NCBI RefSeq assembly: GCF_000802235.1
Contig: NZ_JTDL01000152.1
Location: forward strand, 107,561-171,560
Direction of reading: 5' to 3'
DNA: 64,000 nt
Origin: Sinomonas humi
GTDB taxonomy: Bacteria > Actinomycetota > Actinomycetes > Actinomycetales > Micrococcaceae
Shown: positions 1-8,845 of the stretch, piece by piece
Layout: the number at the start of each line of letters is the position of its first letter
Numbering within the stretch: the stretch's first letter is position 1
The notes under the pieces: generated by a model
The model's database searches: none
The model's input: only the letters and a program-made list of their open reading frames with translations
Told to the model about the DNA's origin: nothing
Made by a program: the position numbers and the translations under genes

Positions 1-44
1 AACATAACCGAAGCCCGAGCCCGCCCGCTCGCTAGCATGACTCC

Positions 45-1241
45 ATGACTTCTCCTTGGCAGCGCACCGCCGCGGGCGCGAACGTACTGGGCTCGGACGG
101 ACGCCTTGGGGTGACAATCTTCGAGGAGATGACCGGGCTCGCGGTCAGAACCGGGGCGATCAACCTGGGTCAGGGCTTTCCCGACGAGGACGGCCCCGCA
201 GTGATGGCGGAGGCAGCCCGCCGCGCCATCGCCGAGGGCTCGAACCAGTACGCGCCGGGCAAAGGCATCCCTGTTCTCCGCACGGCGGTCTCGGCCCACC
301 AGAAGCGCTTCTACGGCCTCGACCCGGACCCGGAGAGCGAAGTACTCATCACCACCGGCGCGACCGAGGCGATCGCCGCCGCGGTGCTCGCCCTTGCCGA
401 GCCCGGCGACGACGTCCTGACCTTCGAGCCGTTCTACGACTCGTACGGGGCGATGATCGGGCTCGCGGGAGCGAACCACGTCACGGTGCCCCTGCACGCA
501 CCGAGGTTCCAGCCGGACCTCGCGGAGCTTGAAGCTGCTTTCGGGCCAAAGACTCGTGTTGTGATCCTCAACAACCCGCACAACCCAACAGGCGCCGTCT
601 TCGGCCCGGAGGTCCTTCAGCGCGTCGTGGACCTCGCTGCCGAGCACGGCGCGATCATCGTCACGGACGAGGTCTACGAGCATCTCGTGTTCGGCCGCCC
701 GCACATTCCGGTTGCGACGCTGGCGGGAGCGGCCGAGCGGACGCTCAGCATCTCGTCGGCGGGGAAGACGTTCTCCTTCACTGGCTGGAAGGTCGGCTGG
801 GTGACCGGCCCTGAGGAGCTCGTAGCGAAGGTACGGACCATCAAGCAGTTCCTCACCTACAGCTCAGGCACACCGTTCCAAGTGGCGGTCGCTCAGGGCC
901 TGGGACTTCCCGACGAATTCTTCAGCGAGGCAGCAGATGCGCTCCGCCGCAAGCGCGACATCCTTGCAGACGGACTCCGCCAAGCCGGCCTGACCGTCTA
1001 TCTTCCCGACGGAACCTACTTCATCACGGCGGACACGGCGTCCATCGGCTTCGACGATGCGCTCGACCTTGCCCGCAAGCTCCCTGAGCTCGTCGGGGTG
1101 GCGGCGATCCCCGTCTCTGTCTTCTGCCATGAGGAGGGCGCGCGGAGGACCCGTTCGCTCCTGCGTTTTGCGTTCTGCAAGCGCGACACGGTCCTCGAGG
1201 AAGCTGCGGGCAGGCTCGCGGGCCTCGGCGAACTCGTATGA
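45..1241 (+). CDS. PLP-dependent class I/II aminotransferase
   Basis: A 398-residue fold-type I aminotransferase. The PLP lysine is K241 in SSAGKTFSFTGWKVGW, with the NNPHNPTG loop at 176-183 and the TDEVYEHL aspartate near 208. The domain organisation resembles N-succinyldiaminopimelate aminotransferases (DapC) and methionine/kynurenine-type aminotransferases; the substrate cannot be decided here. The ATG at 45 is chosen because the -10-like hexamer TAGCAT (33-38) lies 6 bases before it and no Shine-Dalgarno sequence is visible, so the mRNA is probably leaderless. It overlaps the next gene by 4 bases. Confidence 0.9.
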   Translation: MTSPWQRTAAGANVLGSDGRLGVTIFEEMTGLAVRTGAINLGQGFPDEDGPAVMAEAARRAIAEGSNQYAPGKGIPVLRTAVSAHQKRFYGLDPDPESEVLITTGATEAIAAAVLALAEPGDDVLTFEPFYDSYGAMIGLAGANHVTVPLHAPRFQPDLAELEAAFGPKTRVVILNNPHNPTGAVFGPEVLQRVVDLAAEHGAIIVTDEVYEHLVFGRPHIPVATLAGAAERTLSISSAGKTFSFTGWKVGWVTGPEELVAKVRTIKQFLTYSSGTPFQVAVAQGLGLPDEFFSEAADALRRKRDILADGLRQAGLTVYLPDGTYFITADTASIGFDDALDLARKLPELVGVAAIPVSVFCHEEGARRTRSLLRFAFCKRDTVLEEAAGRLAGLGELV

Positions 1242-2008
1242 GGTCGGAGCGCTACCTCGCTGGCATCGGGACGCGGGCGAGCATCTTCCCCGACCATCTG
1301 GTCGAGGGCGCGTCCATCCTCGCGATCGGCGGTGCGGAGCAGTCCCACGTCGATCTCGAGCATCCGGAACGCGTCTTCTATGCCTATCTCCGGCGCATGG
1401 CGAACGTGCTGGACCTGCTCGCTGCGCCCGGCGAGCCGCTCCGGGTGCTCCACCTCGGCGCAGGCGCGCTCACCCTCGCCCGATACCTCCAGGCGACCAG
1501 GCCTGGCTCGCGGCAGGTTGCGGTCGAACTCGAACGCGAGCTGCTCGACTTCGTCCTCGAGCAGCTCCCCCTGCCACCCGGGACCAGTTTGGAAGCTCGC
1601 GTCGGCGACGCCCGGTGGGAGCTCCCGGAGCTGGCCTCGTCCGGGCCGTTCGACGCCATCGTGCTCGACATCTTCTCCGGCCCGGAGGCGCCGGCCCACA
1701 TCGCACACCGCGACTTCTATGCCGAGGCGGCCGCGCTCCTCGCTCCGGGCGGAGCGATGCTTGTGAACATCGGCGACGATCCGCCGCTCACGCTCGTCCG
1801 GTCGCAGCTCGCCGCCATGCTTACCGTCTTCGGCGAGGTCGCTGCGCTGAGCGAACCGGAAATGTTCGAGGCGCGCCACCCGGGAAACATCGTCGCAGTA
1901 GGCCTCACGGGCGGGTGGAACCCGGCATGGGCCGGGGCTCTGGTCGCGGCTGGCCCCCACCCCACCGCAGTCCGGCGGGGCGTCGAATTGGACCGGCTTG
2001 TCCGATAG
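1238..2008 (+). CDS. Spermidine synthase-like SAM-fold protein
   Basis: A 256-residue protein with the Rossmann fold of spermidine/spermine synthases: SAM-type glycine loop VLHLGAGAL (70-78), an acidic strand end (VAVELERELL) and a catalytic-loop-like IVLDIFSG. Actinobacteria carry many such polyamine-synthase-like proteins without proven aminopropyl transfer, so it could equally be a methyltransferase. Its ATG overlaps the aminotransferase stop (ATGA), so the two are translationally coupled. The stop is followed by a weak hairpin at about 2008-2026. Confidence 0.8.
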   Translation: MRSERYLAGIGTRASIFPDHLVEGASILAIGGAEQSHVDLEHPERVFYAYLRRMANVLDLLAAPGEPLRVLHLGAGALTLARYLQATRPGSRQVAVELERELLDFVLEQLPLPPGTSLEARVGDARWELPELASSGPFDAIVLDIFSGPEAPAHIAHRDFYAEAAALLAPGGAMLVNIGDDPPLTLVRSQLAAMLTVFGEVAALSEPEMFEARHPGNIVAVGLTGGWNPAWAGALVAAGPHPTAVRRGVELDRLVR

Positions 2009-2105
2009 TCAGCTCGCGAGCTTCTGACACCGCTCTTGGCGAGGCTCCGAGGCCGAGACGACGTCCACCATTGAGGTGCAACCGCCATGGCCTGCGCGAG
2101 GCACC

Positions 2106-2732
2106 TCATGCGGTGGCGCCCTCCGCCGCTGAGCTCCCCTCGCCGTCGGCCGCCTCCCCGCCTTCCCCAGCTGGTTCGGCGAACCACAGGCGCGTCTCGC
2201 CGTATTTCCGCTCCCCGAAGTGCACAAGTCCCTCGGGCCACGAGGGCTCAGGCGAGCGGGCGGAACGTTCGACGACGACGAGTCCGTCCGGCGCGAGCCG
2301 CTCCGCAACGGCGTCTAGGACATTGGTCAGCTGTGCCTCCCCGAGCGGGTACGGGGGGTCCATGAGGACGAGGTCCCAGTGGGCCCCCGGCGGCACGCGC
2401 TCGAGGAAGGAATTCACCTTCGAGCGACGGACGGTCACCGCACGGCGGCTCACGGCGTCGTTGACGGTGCGGGCGTTCCGCTCGCACACCTGCGCGGCCT
2501 TGGCCTCGGACTCCACGAGCTCGACCGTCGAGGCACCTCGGCTCGCCGCCTCGACACCAAGTGCCCCTGAGCCGGCATAGAGATCGAGCACTCGGGCGCG
2601 GGCGATCATGCCGAGGGCGTCAAGGCGCGAGAACAGGGCCTCCTTGACGCGATCCGTCGTCGGCCTCGTCGCGGTCCCCGGCACGGCAGCCAGCGGAACG
2701 CCACCAGCGATCCCCGAGATGATCCTGCTCAC
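2106..2732 (-). CDS. rsmD: 16S rRNA (guanine(966)-N2)-methyltransferase RsmD
   Basis: A 208-residue methyltransferase for m2G966 of 16S rRNA. It has the RsmD-typical start RIISGIAGG, the SAM motif DLYAGSGALGVEA (50-62) and the N6/N2-methyltransferase motif DPPY (125-128). The GTG at 2732 is chosen because the conserved N-terminus begins there and a purine-rich GGGGGAGGG lies just upstream; an upstream TTG would add 11 non-conserved residues. It lies downstream of recG on the same strand, a common actinobacterial order. The C-terminal tail is Glu/Ala-rich. Confidence 0.93.
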   Translation of the reverse strand: MSRIISGIAGGVPLAAVPGTATRPTTDRVKEALFSRLDALGMIARARVLDLYAGSGALGVEAASRGASTVELVESEAKAAQVCERNARTVNDAVSRRAVTVRRSKVNSFLERVPPGAHWDLVLMDPPYPLGEAQLTNVLDAVAERLAPDGLVVVERSARSPEPSWPEGLVHFGERKYGETRLWFAEPAGEGGEAADGEGSSAAEGATA

Positions 2733-2807
2733 AACACCCTCCCCCTCGCCCCTCGCCCTCCACAAAGCGGTGGCAGACGGCGGTGGGCCACCACGGACGG
2801 ATTCTCC

Positions 2808-5051
2808 TTACCCACGTTCGAGGAAGACCTCCTTCTCGGGCCCGAGGTAGTCATCGATCGCGTCGGCGAGCGCGACGTGCCCGTCCAAGTCCGGGTCCTC
2901 TGCCACGAGGGCGAGCGCGTCCTCGCGGGCACTGGCGATGACGTCGCCGTCGCGGAGGACCCGCAAGAGGCGCAGCGTCGACCGCCGGCCCGACTGGCTC
3001 GCACCCAGAATGTCGCCCTCGCGGCGGAATTCGAGGTCCTTCTGCGCGAGCTCGAAGCCATCCGTGCTCGCGGACACTGCGCCGAGCCGTTCGCGGCTCG
3101 GGTGGCCTGGCTCTAGGCGGGTCACCAGCAGGCAGGTGCCCGCATGCCCGCCTCTGCCGACGCGCCCGCGCAGCTGGTGCAGCTGGGCGATGCCGAAGCG
3201 GTCCGCGTCGAGGATGACCATGAGCGTCGCGTTCGGTACGTCGACGCCGACCTCGACCACGGTCGTGGCGACGAGGATGCCCGTCTCCCCCGCCGCGAAG
3301 GCTCTCATCGCAGTCGCCTTCGCGTCGGTGTCAAGGCGTCCATGGAGGACGCCGATCCTGACGCCTTCGAGCTCGGGCTCTCCGCCCAGCTGCTCCGCGA
3401 CCTCCGTGACCGAGGCCGGCTGGACTTCGGGAGCGGGGGCTGGCGCCGCGGCGAGTGAGGTCCCTCCCCACGTCGCGCGGTCCAATGCGTCGAGATCCCC
3501 TTCGTCGCCCGCGCCCTCCCCGATGGTCGGACACACGACGTAGACCTGCCGCCCGGCGTCGACCTCTTCCCGCGCCCGCTGCCAGATGCGCCGCTCCCAC
3601 GCTGGGTTTTCGACAAGCCCTACCGTGTGCGTCGCGATGGGCGAACGGCCCGCGGGAAGCTCGCGGAGGACCGACGTCTCGAGATCGCCGAAGACCGTCA
3701 TCGCGACGGTCCGGGGAATGGGCGTGGCGGTCATGACGAGCAGGTGTGGCGTGGCGAGGCTCTTGGCGCGCAGTGCGTCCCGCTGTTCGACACCGAACCG
3801 GTGCTGCTCGTCGACGACAACGAGCCCGAGGTCCGCGAACTGGACGTGCTCCGAGAGGAGCGCATGGGTCCCGACAACGATTCCGGCTTGACCGCTTGCC
3901 GCCGCAAGGAGGCTCCGCTTCTTCTCTCCCGCCGACTGCGACCCGGTGAGCACCGCGACCTCGACCCCGTCCTCGCCCGCTCCGAGCAGGCCGTCGCGCA
4001 CGAGTGGACCTAACGTCGCACGGATCGATGCATAGTGCTGGGCCGCGAGGACTTCGGTCGGGGCCAGGAGCGCGGCCTGCCCGCCGTCGTCGACCACTTG
4101 GAGCATCGCCCGCAGCGCAACCACGGTCTTGCCGGAGCCGACCTCTCCTTGCAGGAGGCGGTTCATCGGGTGGTTCTCGGCGAGTTCCCGTGCGAGAACC
4201 TCACCGACCTCTTGCTGGCCCGCCGTGAGCTCGAACGGCAGCTGGCGGTCAAATGCCTCGAGGAGGCCGCCACGGCGCGCAGGGCTTGGGCGCGACGGAA
4301 GCGCGGCGTGCTGGGCCTTGCGACGGGCGAGTGCCGTCTGGAGAACGAGCGCCTCCTCGTAGCGGAACCGCCTCTGCGCGGACCGCCACGCCCCGTCGTC
4401 CTCTGGGTCATGGATCATCCGGTAGGCGTCCGCCACGCGCGGGAGGCGGTACTTCAAGCGGATGTCCGGCGGAAGCGCCTCCGGAAGGGAGTCGAGGTCG
4501 AGCTGCCCGAGCACGGTGCCTACGGCCTTCGCGATCGTCCAGCTTGGGATGGAAGCCGTGGCGGGATAGACCGGGATCGGCCGCCCTGCCATGCGGGCAG
4601 CAGCCTCGGCGTCGAACTCATCGGGATCCAGAAGCTCGTAGATGGGATTGGTCAGCTGCAGCTTCCCGCGGTAGAGCCCGACCTTCCCGGAGAACATCGC
4701 GATCACTCCGCGCGTGAGCTGCTTGGCCGCCTGATAGCCGTTGAAGAACGTCAGCGACAGAGTGCTCGGTCCATTCGTCTGGCCCGGGCGGTCGCTCACG
4801 AGGACCTCGGTGATGCTGCCCTTGCGGCTCGTCATGCGGCGGTTCGAGGATGAGACGACCTGTGCGACGAGCGTGACGTCCTCATCGAGGGGCAGTTCTC
4901 GGATGGGCGTCAGTTCGCCTCGGGTGAGATAGCGGCGCGGGAAGTGGTCGAGCAGGTCGCCCGCCGTCGCAATTCCGAGCTGCTCGGCGAACTTCTTTCC
5001 ACTGCGGGCCCCGATGAGCCGGTCAAGAGGGGTGTTGCGATCAGTGGGCAT
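2808..5051 (-). CDS. recG: ATP-dependent DNA helicase RecG
   Basis: A 747-residue superfamily 2 helicase that remodels stalled replication forks and Holliday junctions. Visible parts are the N-terminal wedge/OB region (to about 150), Walker A GEVGSGKT (302-309), DEQH (414-417), the TATPIPRT motif and the C-terminal QLRGRVGRG. The ATG at 5051 is 5 bases after the stop of the DhaL-like gene, so the genes are probably co-transcribed; upstream in-frame starts would run into that gene. Helicase domain 2 carries an extra Ala/Pro-rich loop, common in actinobacterial RecG. Confidence 0.95.
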   Translation of the reverse strand: MPTDRNTPLDRLIGARSGKKFAEQLGIATAGDLLDHFPRRYLTRGELTPIRELPLDEDVTLVAQVVSSSNRRMTSRKGSITEVLVSDRPGQTNGPSTLSLTFFNGYQAAKQLTRGVIAMFSGKVGLYRGKLQLTNPIYELLDPDEFDAEAAARMAGRPIPVYPATASIPSWTIAKAVGTVLGQLDLDSLPEALPPDIRLKYRLPRVADAYRMIHDPEDDGAWRSAQRRFRYEEALVLQTALARRKAQHAALPSRPSPARRGGLLEAFDRQLPFELTAGQQEVGEVLARELAENHPMNRLLQGEVGSGKTVVALRAMLQVVDDGGQAALLAPTEVLAAQHYASIRATLGPLVRDGLLGAGEDGVEVAVLTGSQSAGEKKRSLLAAASGQAGIVVGTHALLSEHVQFADLGLVVVDEQHRFGVEQRDALRAKSLATPHLLVMTATPIPRTVAMTVFGDLETSVLRELPAGRSPIATHTVGLVENPAWERRIWQRAREEVDAGRQVYVVCPTIGEGAGDEGDLDALDRATWGGTSLAAAPAPAPEVQPASVTEVAEQLGGEPELEGVRIGVLHGRLDTDAKATAMRAFAAGETGILVATTVVEVGVDVPNATLMVILDADRFGIAQLHQLRGRVGRGGHAGTCLLVTRLEPGHPSRERLGAVSASTDGFELAQKDLEFRREGDILGASQSGRRSTLRLLRVLRDGDVIASAREDALALVAEDPDLDGHVALADAIDDYLGPEKEVFLERG

Positions 5052-5056
5052 AGTGG

Positions 5057-6049
5057 TCAGTGCGCATGGTCGGAATGGAGCTCGGTGAAGGCAATCTTCT
5101 CGGGCTCGCCCACGTTCCGGATCTCGGCGAGGGCGGCCTCGGGGTCCCGGACGTGCACGTGGACCCGCCAGCGCACGCACCCGGAATCCTCATCGAGAGG
5201 CCCGAGCGGGCTCATGATGACGGACTCGCCCAGCTCATCGAGCCGATGGCGGAGTCCCGCAGCGTCGAGGGGGCTCAGGGTGATGGTGCACATCAGCTCG
5301 ACCCCTTCGGCGGGAGGCTGTTGGGCGTGGATGTGCGGATCCTGGACCGCGTAGCCGTGAAGCCGATCGAAGATCTGGTCGCCGAGCCCCTCGCCGATCA
5401 CGGCTGCACGGAGGGCACCGAGCACGAGAAGGAGACCGACGCCCCCGGCGTCCACGACGCGGGCGTCGTGGAGCGTCGGCAGCTGACCCTCCGTCTCCAC
5501 GACGGCGCCGACGGCCGCGTCGATGACGGCATCGATTGTGCGGATCAGGATCGCGTTGCTGTGCGGGGCCTCTCCGGCATCGGCGGCTTCCGAGGCACTC
5601 GCGGCCGCGTCTGCCGCCGCCGCGAGAACCGAGAGCATCGTGCCCTCCACCGGCTCGCTCAAGGCGGACCACGCACGGATACGGCAGCGGTGGAGCGACT
5701 CGGCAAGCAGCGGACCGCTCAGGCGGGACTGGCCAGCAAGGGGCACCGCGAACGCGTCGAGGAAGACCGCGAAGAGGGTCCCCGAGTTGCCGCGAGCCTC
5801 CTCCATCGCGGCCTGACCCGCGGCGCCCACGACGATGCCGAGGTCCTGGCTGTCCGCGGCTGCTGCCGCCTGCGCTGCAGCGCGAGCGGTCAGGTAGAGG
5901 TTCGTGCCAGTGTCGCCGTCGGGCACGGGAAAGATGTTGATCGCGTTGAGCCGGTCGCTGTGATTCGCGAGCACTGTCTCCGCCATGCCGAGCCACCGGC
6001 GCATCGCCGCAGCGTTCGACGCCGTCTTCGCGGCGTTTCTACTTGGCAA
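5057..6049 (-). CDS. DhaL (DAK2) domain protein, FakA-like
   Basis: A 330-residue protein with an N-terminal DhaL/DAK2 nucleotide-binding domain. The metal/ATP signature DGDTGTN is at 44-50, followed by GARGNSGT- and VEGTMLSVL-type motifs. The family includes the kinase domain of dihydroxyacetone kinases and of FakA fatty-acid kinases; this protein is shorter than full FakA. It lies between thiL (11-base overlap) and recG, a conserved actinobacterial order. An internal ATG 16 codons downstream is an alternative start. The substrate is unknown. Confidence 0.85.
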   Translation of the reverse strand: MPSRNAAKTASNAAAMRRWLGMAETVLANHSDRLNAINIFPVPDGDTGTNLYLTARAAAQAAAAADSQDLGIVVGAAGQAAMEEARGNSGTLFAVFLDAFAVPLAGQSRLSGPLLAESLHRCRIRAWSALSEPVEGTMLSVLAAAADAAASASEAADAGEAPHSNAILIRTIDAVIDAAVGAVVETEGQLPTLHDARVVDAGGVGLLLVLGALRAAVIGEGLGDQIFDRLHGYAVQDPHIHAQQPPAEGVELMCTITLSPLDAAGLRHRLDELGESVIMSPLGPLDEDSGCVRWRVHVHVRDPEAALAEIRNVGEPEKIAFTELHSDHAH

Positions 6050-7055
6050 AGTGGTCCCATCCCCTCGTTACCGCCGGCTTCCCACCGACGGACACTCCAG
6101 GCTCTCCACCATCGGCAGGCATCACCGAGCCTATCGCAGCGAAGCCGTGCGGGAGCTGTGCGTCGGCAGGGAAGGCCGCGAGGAGACCGTGATCCTCGCC
6201 TCCGCCCAAGACCCATTCGAGGGGATCAGCGCCCAATAGCTCCCCCGCCTGCTTCAGTGTCCGAGCGTGGAGGGCGAGGACGTCCGGATCCAGGTCCAGT
6301 CGGACGCCGCTCGCGGCCGCAAGCCTCAGCCCGTCGCGAAGGAGGCCGTCAGAGAGATCCATGAGCGCCCGCGCCCCCGAGTTTGCTGCTGCTGGCCCGG
6401 CCTCGAGCGGCGGAACCGGCCTGCACTGGAGAGCCACGAGCTCCCGCAAGGCCGGTTCCAAGCCCTCATACGCGGGCCCGTGTTCGAGCAGCGCGAGCCC
6501 CGCGGCAGCGGATCCGAGCGGGCCGGCGACGGCGAGCCTGTCCCCCGCTTGTGCCCCGCTCCGAAGGACCGGCTGACGGCCCTCCAGGCTGCCGAGGACG
6601 GTAGCGGTGACCGAGAGCTCGCCACCGCGGCCGAGGTCACCGCCGGCCAGGGCACATCGGCTCGCCCCCAAGCTCCGAACGGCGTCCAAGAGGCCCTTTG
6701 CGAGGTCCTCGACCCAGCCGACCGGGGTGGCTTGCGGAAGGGTAAGGCTCACCACGATGCCCGTCGCGACGGCACCCATCGCGTTGATGTCGCTGAGATT
6801 CTGGGCCGCCGCCTTCCATCCGACGTCGTAGCCCGTGTGCACGTATCCGTTCGGCCACTCGAGGCGGAAATCAGCGTTCTGGGTCTGGGTATCCGTGCTC
6901 ACGACGACGCGGCCGTCCGGCGCTGCAAGCACCGCGGCGTCGTCCCCAGGCCCGAGCAGGGCCGACGGGCCAGCGGCAAGCCGAGGAAGGATCCGGTCGA
7001 GGAGCTCGCCTTCGCTGAGGTCGCCGACGGTCAGAGGCAGCGGGGACGTGCGCAC
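6039..7055 (-). CDS. thiL: Thiamine-monophosphate kinase
   Basis: A 338-residue kinase making thiamine diphosphate from thiamine monophosphate. The PurM/ThiL fold signatures are GPGDDAAVL (35-43) and the metal-binding STDTQ (53-57); DLSDGL comes later. The GTG at 7055 is supported by the -10-like TAGGCT (7062-7067 on the complement) 6 bases upstream and no Shine-Dalgarno, suggesting leaderless translation. It would be the first gene of thiL-dhaL-recG-rsmD. No TPP riboswitch is visible in the 77-base upstream gap. Confidence 0.94.
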   Translation of the reverse strand: MRTSPLPLTVGDLSEGELLDRILPRLAAGPSALLGPGDDAAVLAAPDGRVVVSTDTQTQNADFRLEWPNGYVHTGYDVGWKAAAQNLSDINAMGAVATGIVVSLTLPQATPVGWVEDLAKGLLDAVRSLGASRCALAGGDLGRGGELSVTATVLGSLEGRQPVLRSGAQAGDRLAVAGPLGSAAAGLALLEHGPAYEGLEPALRELVALQCRPVPPLEAGPAAANSGARALMDLSDGLLRDGLRLAAASGVRLDLDPDVLALHARTLKQAGELLGADPLEWVLGGGEDHGLLAAFPADAQLPHGFAAIGSVMPADGGEPGVSVGGKPAVTRGWDHFAK

Positions 7056-7132
7056 GATCCCAGCCTAGTAGTCTTGAAGAGACGCTTCGTCCGCCCCCGG
7101 ACACGCCCCCACCACAGATTCCGAGGAGAATC

Positions 7133-7720
7133 ATGCCCCGCAGCCGACGCCGCGCAGCAGTCCTCGTGCGCGCCGCGGCGCTCACCTCCACCCTTGTGCT
7201 GGGCGCCTCGCTCTCGGCCTGCAGCGCAGCCGTCTCCGTCGATCCCGCGCCCGACGCCGCGGACCCCGCCTGCGCACCCGAAATGATCGCAATGCCCGAC
7301 ACGCTCGGAGACGCCGGGCTGCGGACGACGACGAGCCAGGCCACCGCCGCGTGGGGGGACCCCTCGGCCGTCATCCTCCGCTGCGGCGTCCCGACGCCGG
7401 GGCCGACGACGGATCGTTGCGTCACCGTCAATGGCGTCGACTGGGTGATCAAGGACCTGACGACGGCGAGCGCTTCACCATCGGCATCGCCGTCGTCGTC
7501 CGGGGCCTCGCCGGCGCCCTCCGGCGACGCGACCGAAGGCCCGAACGACACCTATCTCCTGACGACCTTCGGCCGCACACCGGCGACCGAGCTCGTGATC
7601 GACACCTCCAAGATCAGCTCGGCGACGGTCCTCGCGACCATCGCCTCAGCCGTGGCCAAGGTCCCGCAGACCAAGAAGTGCATCGGAGAGTCAGAGGTCG
7701 CCCAGCTTCCCCAGGGCTAG
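7133..7720 (+). CDS. DUF3515 family lipoprotein
   Basis: A 195-residue secreted protein. It has an Arg-rich N-terminus, a hydrophobic stretch at 11-28 and the lipobox LSAC with Cys30, so it should be diacylated and anchored outside the membrane. The mature part has the DUF3515 pattern (CAPEMIAMPD... then AWGDPSAVILRCGV) and a Ser/Pro linker near 115-135. DUF3515 genes often neighbour thiL and ddl in Actinobacteria, as here; the function is unknown. A GGAGAATC Shine-Dalgarno supports the ATG. Its stop overlaps the ddl stop by 4 bases in convergent orientation. Confidence 0.88.
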   Translation: MPRSRRRAAVLVRAAALTSTLVLGASLSACSAAVSVDPAPDAADPACAPEMIAMPDTLGDAGLRTTTSQATAAWGDPSAVILRCGVPTPGPTTDRCVTVNGVDWVIKDLTTASASPSASPSSSGASPAPSGDATEGPNDTYLLTTFGRTPATELVIDTSKISSATVLATIASAVAKVPQTKKCIGESEVAQLPQG

Positions 7721-8844
7721 CGCAGGCCGGTGGGCCGATCCAACGCGAGCTGGATGAGCTCGTCGATGAGGTCGTGGTAGGAAAGCCCGGTCGCCGCCCA
7801 CATCTGGGGGTACATGCTGATGGGCGTGAAGCCGGGCATCGTGTTGATCTCGTTGATGACGAGTTCGCCGTCAGGCGTGTAGAAGAAGTCCACCCGGCTG
7901 AGACCCTCGGCCGAGACCGCATCGAATGCCCGGGCCGCCTGTTCGCGCACTTCGGCGATCACCTCGGGGGGCAGGTCCGCCGGGCAGCTCAGGGACGCTG
8001 CATTGTCCTCGACATACTTGGCTTCGAAGTCGTAGAACTTGTGCGCCCCGCCTTGGACGACAATCTCTCCGGGCAGAGAGGTCCGCGGCGCATCGCTTCC
8101 GCGCCCTTCGAGGACACCGCACTCGATTTCGCGGCCCGTGATCGAGGCTTCGATGACGATGCGCAGGTCATGGCGGCGGGCCTCGGCGATCGCAGTATCA
8201 AGGCCCTCCGCGCTCTCGACCCGGGTGATGCCGACCGAGGAGCCCGCGCGGCACGGCTTGACGAACACGGGATAGCCGAGCAGCCCGACGGCGTCGCGGA
8301 CGGACTGCGGGTCGCGCCGCCATTCCTTGTCCGTCACCGTGACATAGGGCCCGACCTTGAGCCCGGCGGCTTCGAAGGCCACCTTCATGTAGTGCTTGTC
8401 CATGCCGACCGCGGAGGCGAGCACGCCCGCCCCCACATACCGGACATCTGCAAGTTCGAGGAGGCCCTGGACCGTCCCGTCCTCGCCGAAGGCACCGTGC
8501 AGGAGCGGAAAGACGACATCGACGTCGCCCAGTTCTCGAGGAACCTCGTTGGGGCGTGTGACGACCAGCCCAGTCCGCCCAGAGCCGCCCCCGAGGCGCA
8601 CAGTCTCCGAGCCGGAACGGACCTCGGGCATCTCCCCCGCGTTGAGCGCCCACTGCTGCCAGTCGCCGTCGGAGAGAACCCACTGGCCGTCTTTCGCGAT
8701 CCCGACGGGCACGACCTCGTACTTGTCCTGGTCGATCGCGTTCATGACGCCTGCGGCCGTCACACAGCTGACGGCGTGCTCGCTCGAGCGGCCGCCGAAC
8801 AGGAGCGCGACGCGGATCTTCCGGCCGGGGCTGGGGTTGGGCAC
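7717..8844 (-). CDS. ddl: D-alanine--D-alanine ligase
   Basis: A 375-residue ATP-grasp ligase joining two D-Ala for peptidoglycan precursors. It shows the GGRSSEHAVS motif (17-26), the ATP-grasp core (FVKPCRAGSSVGI) and the C-terminal INEINTMPGF. The GTG at 8844 is one base beyond the gpsA stop and is the only start giving a normal N-terminus, so the gene is coupled to gpsA. It is last in the murA-acyltransferase-gpsA-ddl operon. The coding end overlaps the DUF3515 gene tail to tail at CTAG. Confidence 0.95.
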   Translation of the reverse strand: MPNPSPGRKIRVALLFGGRSSEHAVSCVTAAGVMNAIDQDKYEVVPVGIAKDGQWVLSDGDWQQWALNAGEMPEVRSGSETVRLGGGSGRTGLVVTRPNEVPRELGDVDVVFPLLHGAFGEDGTVQGLLELADVRYVGAGVLASAVGMDKHYMKVAFEAAGLKVGPYVTVTDKEWRRDPQSVRDAVGLLGYPVFVKPCRAGSSVGITRVESAEGLDTAIAEARRHDLRIVIEASITGREIECGVLEGRGSDAPRTSLPGEIVVQGGAHKFYDFEAKYVEDNAASLSCPADLPPEVIAEVREQAARAFDAVSAEGLSRVDFFYTPDGELVINEINTMPGFTPISMYPQMWAATGLSYHDLIDELIQLALDRPTGLR

Positions 8845-8845
8845 G

